Assembly (NCBI GenBank): GCA_036226585.1
Contig: CP108997.1
Span: forward strand, 6,324,001-6,388,000
Direction: 5' to 3'
From: Streptomyces sp. NBC_00708
Lineage (GTDB): Bacteria; Actinomycetota; Actinomycetes; Streptomycetales; Streptomycetaceae
DNA length: 64,000 nucleotides
The notes beneath the pieces are model-generated. The model searched no databases. It had not been told where the DNA came from and worked only from the letters and a program-made list of their open reading frames with translations. Positions 58,173 to 64,000 of this stretch are shown here, in pieces (the first letter of the stretch is position 1; each line of letters opens with the position of its first letter). Both the position numbers and the translations under genes were made by a program.

Positions 58173-58972
58173 CGCCCCACCCGGGGCCGCCTCCGGGGAA
58201 CGCGGAGCCCGGAACCCGTCCGGACGAGCGGGTACGCGGCCCGCGGCCGCTGTTCGCCGTGACGCGCGTCGCCCGGTCGCATCCGGAACGCGCCCCCGCC
58301 GAGCGGGCGTCGCTTGCGACCACGCGTGCCTGGCCGCGCTCGGAGCCCGCCCCCGCCGTGTCGGCGTCGCCTGCAACAACGCGTGTCCGGCCGCGCCTCG
58401 AACGCGCCCCCGCCTCGCCGGCGTCGCCCATGACGACGCGCCCCCGGTCGCACCCCGAACCCGCCCGAGCCGCGCGGTGCTTCCTCGTCGCGCTGCTCCT
58501 CGCCGTGCTCGCCCTCGTCGGTGCCGCACCCGCCGCGACGGGTGCGGCCCTCCCCGTAAGCGCCGCTGTGGCGCTCCCCGGGACGGCCGCGACGACGGCC
58601 CCCGGCCTCCCCGTACGCACCCCGAACTCACGCGGGTCCGCCGTACCCGATACCGCACCCGCTCCGGCCCCCGAACCCCCCGCCACCGCCGAGCGCGGCC
58701 CGCACACCACTCCGTGGGCCGCCGCCGAGCACCCCCGTACCGCACACCAACTGCCGCCGCCGGGACCGGGCGGACTTGTCCCGTGCCCGGCCGGCGTCCC
58801 GCTGCCGTACCCCGTCCCGGGGTCCGTCGGCGTCGCCCCCGCCTCCGCCGTCCAGCGCCTGCGCGTGGCGCTGCCCGGCGTGCGCGGGCCTCCGAGTGCC
58901 GGTGTCCACCGGCCCAGGGACCGCTTCCCGGTCCCGTACACCATCAACGCCGTGCCTCTCCCGCTGCCCTAG
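58169..58972 (+). CDS. Hypothetical Pro/Ala-rich membrane-anchored or secreted protein
   Basis: 267 residues if started at GTG 58169, which overlaps the mreB-like stop by 4 bp. An ATG at 58430 would give 180 residues beginning with a plausible signal peptide (basic TTRPRSHPEPARAARC, then FLVALLLAVLALVGAAPAATG). The region before that ATG encodes degenerate 19-residue repeats (pattern R..P...RAPA..ASPATT). The exported part is low-complexity Ala/Pro with a short conserved-looking end (GGLVPCPAGVPLPYP, then PYTINAVPLPLP). I do not recognise a family. It lies between the actin-like and secDF genes and may be transcribed with them. Confidence 0.6.
   Translation: MTPHPGPPPGNAEPGTRPDERVRGPRPLFAVTRVARSHPERAPAERASLATTRAWPRSEPAPAVSASPATTRVRPRLERAPASPASPMTTRPRSHPEPARAARCFLVALLLAVLALVGAAPAATGAALPVSAAVALPGTAATTAPGLPVRTPNSRGSAVPDTAPAPAPEPPATAERGPHTTPWAAAEHPRTAHQLPPPGPGGLVPCPAGVPLPYPVPGSVGVAPASAVQRLRVALPGVRGPPSAGVHRPRDRFPVPYTINAVPLPLP
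58264..58477 (+). repeat. Degenerate 57-bp tandem repeats
   Basis: Units at 58264-58323 (60 bp), 58324-58380, 58381-58437 (57 bp each) and a partial one from 58438. The start GCGTGYC and the middle CGCCCCCGCC plus GGCGTCGCC are shared. The period is a multiple of three, so it reads as 19-residue protein repeats in the frame that continues into the hypothetical membrane protein. Confidence 0.75.
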
Positions 58973-59014
58973 CCGGGGCGGGGGGCGCCCGGCGCCCCTC
59001 GGAGGGAACCCGCA

Positions 59015-61306
59015 ATGACGCGCGCCACCACGGTGCGGGCGGTTCTGGCTGCGGCCGTACTGCTCGTCTCCGTGCTCATCACGCTGACCATGTCCCCCAG
59101 ACTCGGCCTCGATCTCCAGGGCGGCACCCGCATGGTGCTCCAGGCCGAGGACTCCGACACCGCGAAGGCCGACCGCGAGAGCACCGACCGCACCCTGGAG
59201 GTGCTGCGCCGGCGCATCGACTCGCTCGGGGTGACGGAACCGGTCCTCACCCGGTCCGGCGAGGACCGGATCATCGTCGAACTCCCGGACGTCCAGGACC
59301 CCCGCAAGGCCGCCGAGGTCATCGGCAAGACCGCCCAGCTGACCTTCCACGCGGTCCAGGGCCCGGGTGAGGCAGACAAGGACGGCAAGGGGCTGACCCT
59401 GCCCGACGAGCAGGGCCGCCAACTGGCCCTCGGCCCCGCCGCGCTGTCCGGCGCCGGGGTCAAGGAGGCGTCCGCGTCGTTCGACGCCCAGCAGGGCGCG
59501 GGCTGGACCGTCTCGCTCGACTTCCACAAGGACGCCGGCCGGGACTGGACCCGGCTGACCGGCGAGGCTGCCTGCCACCCGGTCCAGGACGAGCGGCGCC
59601 GCGTCGCCATCGTGCTCGACAACAAGGTGATCTCCTCGCCGCAGGTCTCGCCGACCGTCTCCTGCGGTGCGGGCCTGCCCTCGGGCTCCACACAGATCAC
59701 CGGTTCGTTCAGCGCGGACGAGGCCCGTGAACTCGCCCTCCTGATCGAGGGCGGCGCCCTGCCCGTGCCCGTCGAGATCGTCGAGCAGCGGACGGTGGGG
59801 CCGACGCTCGGTGCCGCCGCGATCGACGCCAGCGCGCGGGCCGCCCTGATCGGCGCGGCGGCCACCGCCCTGTTCATCACCATCGTCTACCGCCTGTTCG
59901 GCGCGCTCGCCGCCGTCGCGCTCGGCGCCTACGGCGTCATCTCGTACGCGGCCCTCGTCGGCCTCGGCGTGACACTCACCCTGCCGGGGCTCGCCGGATT
60001 CGTCCTGGCCATCGGCATGGCCGTCGACGCGAACGTGCTGGTCTTCGAACGGGCCAGGGAGGAGTACGCGGGGCGCCCCGGCAAGAGCCTGCGGTCCTCG
60101 CTCACCGCGGGGTTCAAGGGTGCCTGGACCGCCGTCGCGGACTCCAACGTGACGACGCTCATCGCGGCCGGGCTGCTCTTCTTCCTCGGCTCCGGACCGG
60201 TCAAGGGCTTCGGTGTCACGCTCGCCATCGGTGTCCTGGCGTCGATGTTCTCCGCGCTCGTCATCGCCCGCGCCCTCACCGAGATCGCGGCCCGCTCCCG
60301 GTTCGTCGCCGACTACCGGGGCGTCAACGGCATCGCGATCCCGGGCCGGGTGCGGACCTGGCTCACCCGGCGCGAGCCGCAGGTGATGCGTTTCCCGCGC
60401 CGCTGGCTGACGGTCTCCGCCGTTCTGATCGCGGTGGCCGTCGCGGGCATCGTGGTGCGCGGGGTGAACTTCGGCGTCGAGTTCACCGGCGGACGTCTCG
60501 TCGAGTACTCCACCAGCCGCCCCGTGGACGTCGAGACCGCCCGCACGGCGCTGGCGGGCGCCGGGTTCGGCGACGCGGAGGTGACCACGGCCGGTGCGGG
60601 CGACATCTCCGTACGCACCGGGGAACTCGACAACGACGACGAACACGCCCTGCGGGCCGCGCTGGCCGCCGAGGGCGGCGAGACCACCAAGGTCCGCGAC
60701 GAGCTGATCGGCCCCAGCCTCGGCGACGAGCTGCGGCGCAACGCCCTGATCGCCCTGGCCATCGCCGTACTCGTCCAGCTGGGCTATCTGGCGATCCGGT
60801 TCCGCTGGACGTTCGCCGTCGCCTCGGTCGGGGCGCTGGTGCACGACGTGATCATTCTGATCGGGGCGTTCGCCTGGCTGGGACGCACCGTCGACGGCAT
60901 CTTCCTGGCGGCGCTGCTCACCGTCATCGGGTACTCCGTCAACGACTCGGTCGTGGTCTTCGACCGGGTGCGCGAGCTGTGGGCGAAGGCCCGCAGGAAA
61001 CCCCTCGCGGAGGTGGCGAACCGGGCCGTCCTGCAGACCGTGCCCCGGACGGTGAACACCGGGATGGGCGCCCTGTTCATCCTCACCGCCCTCGCCGTGC
61101 TCGGCGGTGACTCGCTGGAGGACTTCGCGCTGGCCCTGCTGATCGGCATCGTCGTCGGTACGTACTCCTCGGTGATGATCGCCGTACCGGCCGCGCTGCT
61201 GCTGGAGCGCACCAGCAAGGTCCCGCCTCCCGCCCGCACCCGGGCCCCGCGCGCCGGGCGGGGCGCCGGACGCCGCGACCCGCACGACAACGGCGCACGG
61301 GTGTGA
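59015..61306 (+). CDS. secDF: Fused protein translocase subunit SecDF
   Basis: 763-residue membrane protein in which SecD and SecF are joined. It helps SecYEG complete preprotein export using the proton gradient. The SecD half has TMSPRLGLDLQGGTRMVL (conserved LGLDLQGG), a periplasmic P1 domain and six helices including AIGMAVDANVLVFERAREE. The SecF half begins near residue 465 with VNFGVEFTGGRLVE and includes VIGYSVNDSVVVFDRVRE, both proton-channel Asp motifs. Many actinobacteria have separate secD and secF plus a fused paralogue like this one. GGAGG precedes the ATG. Confidence 0.94.
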   Translation: MTRATTVRAVLAAAVLLVSVLITLTMSPRLGLDLQGGTRMVLQAEDSDTAKADRESTDRTLEVLRRRIDSLGVTEPVLTRSGEDRIIVELPDVQDPRKAAEVIGKTAQLTFHAVQGPGEADKDGKGLTLPDEQGRQLALGPAALSGAGVKEASASFDAQQGAGWTVSLDFHKDAGRDWTRLTGEAACHPVQDERRRVAIVLDNKVISSPQVSPTVSCGAGLPSGSTQITGSFSADEARELALLIEGGALPVPVEIVEQRTVGPTLGAAAIDASARAALIGAAATALFITIVYRLFGALAAVALGAYGVISYAALVGLGVTLTLPGLAGFVLAIGMAVDANVLVFERAREEYAGRPGKSLRSSLTAGFKGAWTAVADSNVTTLIAAGLLFFLGSGPVKGFGVTLAIGVLASMFSALVIARALTEIAARSRFVADYRGVNGIAIPGRVRTWLTRREPQVMRFPRRWLTVSAVLIAVAVAGIVVRGVNFGVEFTGGRLVEYSTSRPVDVETARTALAGAGFGDAEVTTAGAGDISVRTGELDNDDEHALRAALAAEGGETTKVRDELIGPSLGDELRRNALIALAIAVLVQLGYLAIRFRWTFAVASVGALVHDVIILIGAFAWLGRTVDGIFLAALLTVIGYSVNDSVVVFDRVRELWAKARRKPLAEVANRAVLQTVPRTVNTGMGALFILTALAVLGGDSLEDFALALLIGIVVGTYSSVMIAVPAALLLERTSKVPPPARTRAPRAGRGAGRRDPHDNGARV

Positions 61307-61309
61307 CGC

Positions 61310-61349
61310 GCGGGGCCCGTGTCTCCCGTACCGGGGGCACGGGCCCCGC
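61310..61349. terminator. Terminator between secDF and the XRE gene
   Basis: A 12-bp perfect stem GCGGGGCCCGTG / CACGGGCCCCGC (61310-61321 / 61338-61349), loop 16 nt, 4 nt after the secDF stop and 6 nt before the 3' end of the converging regulator gene. Confidence 0.8.
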
Positions 61350-61355
61350 ACGCCG

Positions 61356-62165
61356 TCAGGGCATCAGTGAGCGCAGATACGCGGCGGTGTCCGGATCGGC
61401 CGGCAGCAGCGTCTCGATGGCCAGCTCCGCCACCGTCACGTCCATCGGCGTGTTGAACGTGGCGATCGAGGCGACGAACGACAGCACCCTCCCGTCGTGC
61501 TCGATGACCAGCGGCAGCGCGAACGGTACGGAGGCCGAGGGCGGCTGTCCGTCCCGCTCCCCGTCCGGGGCCGCCGGCAGCGGGTAGCCCGCCACCTCCT
61601 CGTACAGCGCGCGCAGCTCCGCCGAACGGACCAGTGCGATCTGGCGCTCCATCTGTGCGAGGAGGTCCGCCCGCCACGCGCGCAGGTTCCGGATGCGCGG
61701 GGCCAGGCCCTCCGGATGCAGGGTGAGGCGCATCGCGTTCAGCGGCGGGGCGAGCAGGTGGTCCGGCACGCCCTCCAGCAGCCGGGTCATCCCCTGATTG
61801 GCCGCCACCACCGTGTACGTCCCGTCCACGACGAACGCCGGATACGGTTCGTAGCCCCGCAGCAGCCGGTCGAGGCCGTCGCGCAGCGCCCCCATCGCCG
61901 GGTCGTCGAGCGCGGTCTCCGCGTAGTGCGGGGCGTAACCCGCCACCACCAGCAGGGCGTTGCGCTCCCGGACCGGCACCTCCAGATGCTCGGCCAGCCG
62001 CAGCACCATCTCCTCGCTGGGGCGGGAGCGCCCCGTCTCGACGAACGAGATGTGCCGGGCCGAGGAGCGGGCCCGCAGCGCCAGCTCCAGCTGACTGATC
62101 CGGCGCCGCTCCCGCCAGCTGCGCAGCAGCGGCCCTACCCCCGTGTCGAGCGCGACAGTTGTCAT
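61356..62165 (-). CDS. XRE family regulator with MmyB-like ligand domain
   Basis: 269-residue DNA-binding protein: a Cro/C1-type helix-turn-helix at ~10-65 (RISQLELALRARSSARHISFVETGR) and a C-terminal PAS-like MmyB domain (AFVVDGTYTVVAANQGMTRLL, LRAWRADLLAQMERQ). MmyB-type regulators control antibiotic or stress genes and may bind fatty acids; the ligand here is unknown. The start looks leaderless (TACGGT then CTCCGT then ATG). It is divergent from the small dehydratase gene, with 63 bp between. Confidence 0.87.
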   Translation of the reverse strand: MTTVALDTGVGPLLRSWRERRRISQLELALRARSSARHISFVETGRSRPSEEMVLRLAEHLEVPVRERNALLVVAGYAPHYAETALDDPAMGALRDGLDRLLRGYEPYPAFVVDGTYTVVAANQGMTRLLEGVPDHLLAPPLNAMRLTLHPEGLAPRIRNLRAWRADLLAQMERQIALVRSAELRALYEEVAGYPLPAAPDGERDGQPPSASVPFALPLVIEHDGRVLSFVASIATFNTPMDVTVAELAIETLLPADPDTAAYLRSLMP

Positions 62166-62171
62166 ACGGAG

Positions 62172-62177
62172 ACCGTA
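62172..62177 (-). promoter_or_regulatory. Leaderless -10 hexamer TACGGT of the XRE gene
   Basis: On the minus strand TACGGT ends six nt before the ATG at 62165; no ribosome site is visible. Confidence 0.5.
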
Positions 62178-62228
62178 ACGTCACCGGCACCGCCGACCGG
62201 TATCGACCACCAGTGAGGGAGCCGCCCC

Positions 62229-62534
62229 ATGCCCGCCGCACCGCTGCCGCAGAACGAGATCGAGGACCGGCTGCGCGACCTGCCCGGCTGGTCGCTGGAG
62301 GGCGACCGGATCGGCCGCACCTACCGCCTGCCCTCGCACGTCGCCGCCGCCGCGTTCACGATGCACATCGCCGCGATCCAGGACGAGCTGGACCACCACA
62401 GCGACCTGACGCTCGGCTACAACATCGTCGCCCTGTCGGTGAACTCCCACGACGCGGGCGGCAAGGTCACCGAGAAGGACCTCGGCCTGGCCGCCCGCGT
62501 CACCGCGGTGGCGCCGGGCCACGGGGCGAAGTAG
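62229..62534 (+). CDS. Pterin-4a-carbinolamine dehydratase
   Basis: 101-residue enzyme that dehydrates 4a-hydroxytetrahydropterin and recycles the cofactor of aromatic amino acid hydroxylases. The family pattern is visible: LPGWSLEGDRIGRTYRL, then the helix HIAAIQDELDHHSDLTLGYNIVALSVNSHDAGG with the active His pair, and TEKDLGLAARV at the end. No phenylalanine hydroxylase gene is adjacent, so its partner is unknown. Its stop lies 10 bp from the 3' end of the converging LysR gene. Confidence 0.88.
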   Translation: MPAAPLPQNEIEDRLRDLPGWSLEGDRIGRTYRLPSHVAAAAFTMHIAAIQDELDHHSDLTLGYNIVALSVNSHDAGGKVTEKDLGLAARVTAVAPGHGAK

Positions 62535-62544
62535 CGCCCGCCTC

Positions 62545-63507
62545 TCAGGGCGCGGCGCCGAAGCCGGGGTGCGCGGCGAGCCAGCGCGTATAGCTCTCGC
62601 TGCGCTCCACCGCCTGGGTGTACGCCGCCCGGGTGTGCCCGCTCACGGCTCCGGCCGCCGCAGACGCGGCGGCCGAGCGCGGGTGCCGCCCCAGCAGATG
62701 GCGCCAGCTGAGCGGCGCCCCGCCGATCGGACGGGTGACCACGCCCGGGGTCGGCGGGAAGGTCGCCCGGCACAGCCCGACCGCCCGCCCCACCTGGACG
62801 AGATGGACGACGGACGTGGTGTCCGTCTCGTACACCGACGCCGGGCTGAAACCGGCACGGGCGCACGCCGCCACGAAACAGTCCGCGAAGCAGCCGTCAC
62901 CCGGCACGTCCGCCCAGCACTCCTCCGCCAGCTCGGACAGCTCCAACTCGTCCCGGCCCGCCAGTGGATGGGTCTCCGGCAGCATCACGAAGACCGGATC
63001 GATCCCGATGAGCTGCCACTCCAGCCGGTCCGCGTCCGGCGGCGCGCTCTCTCCGCAGGTCCCGATGAGCGCGAAGTCCAGCCGCCCGTCGACCAGTTGC
63101 GAGGCCAGCTCGGCCACCGACCAGGAGGTGTACGTGGACACCGGCGCGGCCGGGTACGCGGCGGCCAGCCGGTCGACGAGCCCGCCGAGCAGCGGGCCGT
63201 GCGTGCCGCCCAGCCGGAACCGCTCCACGGTCCCCCTCGCGTTGGCGAACCGCACCGCCTCCTCCTGGAGTTCGCTGACGGCGGGCAGCACCACCCGGGC
63301 TCGCTCCAGCACCAGTTCGCCCAGCGGGGTCGCCCGCGCGCCCGTGTGGTCCCGGACGAACAGCGGGCCGCCGAGCGCCCTCTCGATCCGGCGCAGCTGT
63401 GCGCTGAGCGCGGGCTGCGCGAGGCCCAGCACGGTGGCGGCCTTGGTCAGGCTGCCGGTGTCGGCGATGGCACGTACCGTTCGCAGATGCCGCAACTCCA
63501 GCTCCAT
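62545..63507 (-). CDS. LysR family transcriptional regulator
   Basis: 320-residue LysR protein with the winged helix at residues 1-62 (LRHLRTVRAIADTGSLTKAATVLGLAQPALSAQLRRIERAL region) and a full effector domain (GTHGPLLGGLVDRLAAAYPAA). It diverges from the methyltransferase gene at the right edge with 102 bp between, making that gene the likely target. The C-terminus after residue 280 is Ala-rich and unusual. Confidence 0.9.
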   Translation of the reverse strand: MELELRHLRTVRAIADTGSLTKAATVLGLAQPALSAQLRRIERALGGPLFVRDHTGARATPLGELVLERARVVLPAVSELQEEAVRFANARGTVERFRLGGTHGPLLGGLVDRLAAAYPAAPVSTYTSWSVAELASQLVDGRLDFALIGTCGESAPPDADRLEWQLIGIDPVFVMLPETHPLAGRDELELSELAEECWADVPGDGCFADCFVAACARAGFSPASVYETDTTSVVHLVQVGRAVGLCRATFPPTPGVVTRPIGGAPLSWRHLLGRHPRSAAASAAAGAVSGHTRAAYTQAVERSESYTRWLAAHPGFGAAP

Positions 63508-63609
63508 CAGCGCACGTTATGGTGCCCGTGGCCCCACGGCAATACGTTGGTGGTTTAGACCTGTAGTTCGGACACCCGCACGCCCGACCATGGCCTGGAG
63601 TCGCCCCCG

Positions 63610-64000
63610 ATGATCCTGGACTACGACCAAGAGGCCGCCGTCTACGACGCCACGCGCGGCGGGCTGCCGCGTGCCGAGGCGGCGGCCGCCGCCGTGCTCG
63701 GCCTGGTGCCGGACACGGCCCGCTCCCTGCTGGACATCGGCTGCGGCACGGGCCTGGTCACCGGGCGGATCGCCGCCGGCCGCCCCGGACTCCGGGTGAC
63801 CGGGTCGGACGCCTCGCGCGGCATGGCCCGCGTCGCCCGGGACCGCGTCGGCGCCGTCGTGCTCGCCGACGCCCGCCGGCTGCCCCTGCCCGGCGCCGCT
63901 GTGGACGCGGTCTGTGCCGTCTGGCTGCTGCATTTGCTGCGCGAGGAGGGCGCGGTACGGGCGGTGGTGGCCGAGGCGGCGCGGGTGCTGAGGCCGGGCG
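63610..64000 (+). CDS. SAM-dependent methyltransferase (partial, 3' end outside window)
   Basis: The first 130 residues of a class I methyltransferase. Motif I is LLDIGCGTGLVTGRIA, then VTGSDASRGMARVA, DARRLPLPGAAVDAVCAVWLLHLL (motif IV) and RVLRPG at the edge. YDQEAAVYDATRGGLPR is the usual N-terminal signature of Methyltransf_11/25 proteins. The gene continues beyond the window. The substrate is unknown. Confidence 0.88.
   Translation, partial: MILDYDQEAAVYDATRGGLPRAEAAAAAVLGLVPDTARSLLDIGCGTGLVTGRIAAGRPGLRVTGSDASRGMARVARDRVGAVVLADARRLPLPGAAVDAVCAVWLLHLLREEGAVRAVVAEAARVLRPG

Noticed and set aside
1..64000. tRNA, rRNA, CRISPR arrays, prophage, insertion sequences, attachment sites, riboswitches
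   Set aside because: Looked for cloverleaf-type tails, regular short repeats with spacers, transposase or integrase motifs and conserved leader structures; none could be supported.

Overview
This is a chromosomal window from a high-GC actinomycete, almost certainly Streptomyces. The evidence is GC-rich third codon positions throughout, many GTG and TTG starts, 4-bp ATGA/GTGA gene overlaps, leaderless genes with a TAnnnT hexamer 6-8 nt before the start codon, and gene families typical of the genus. These families include crotonyl-CoA carboxylase/reductase with ethylmalonyl-CoA mutase, SpoIIE-type phosphatase sensors, a short MreB-like protein, a fused SecDF and several LacI/TetR/LysR/IclR regulators. 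I see no rRNA, tRNA, CRISPR array, insertion sequence, prophage or attachment site. About 53 genes are supported.

Layout. 1-7.2 kb (minus strand): the ethylmalonyl-CoA pathway pair ccr-meaA, a TetR regulator and a tandemly duplicated 3-hydroxyacyl-CoA dehydrogenase. 7.5-12 kb: a HEAT-repeat protein, an acetyltransferase, a secreted tripeptidyl-aminopeptidase-like hydrolase, and an Rv2578c-type radical SAM gene whose promoter carries a perfect actinobacterial SOS box. 12-20 kb: an MFS exporter with three extra beta-sandwich domains, a PAS/GAF/SpoIIE/ATPase sensor phosphatase, a methyltransferase, and a LysR gene divergent from an aldo/keto reductase. 20.3-25.5 kb: an operon of four tightly coupled peptidases from four unrelated families (M55, M20, S9, S66), probably for peptide or wall-peptide scavenging. 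26.4-28.3 kb: a short transketolase.

28.5-38.3 kb is a beta-mannan utilisation locus: secreted GH5 mannanase with a CBM10-like module, ROK sugar kinase, carbohydrate ABC transporter (lipoprotein and two permeases, no ATPase), intracellular GH2 beta-mannosidase and a LacI regulator. The palindrome GACAACGTTGTC occurs three times exactly and once with one mismatch in this locus. It is the likely operator of the local LacI protein, and two of the copies lie inside genes. A DUF5107 protein follows. 41-52 kb holds small metabolic genes and a group concerned with membrane lipids or phosphate esters: a PAP2-diacylglycerol kinase fusion, a NAPE-PLD-like metallo-hydrolase, a DedA protein, a second metallo-hydrolase and a holin-domain phosphatase. 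Embedded there is an aminotransferase-fold protein with no lysine anywhere in its 416 residues.

52-55 kb has a second LacI gene, a DUF305 lipoprotein and a secreted DUF1996 protein. The DUF1996 gene has a near-consensus promoter with a GAGAGCGCTCTC operator on its start site, and two more copies of this operator lie toward the divergent NAD-dependent DNA ligase gene. 57-61.3 kb carries a short MreB-like actin, a Pro/Ala-rich membrane protein with degenerate 57-bp repeats, and a SecDF fusion. The right edge has an XRE regulator, a pterin carbinolamine dehydratase, a LysR regulator and a truncated methyltransferase. Most operons end in strong GC-rich hairpins without T tracts, and these are listed individually.
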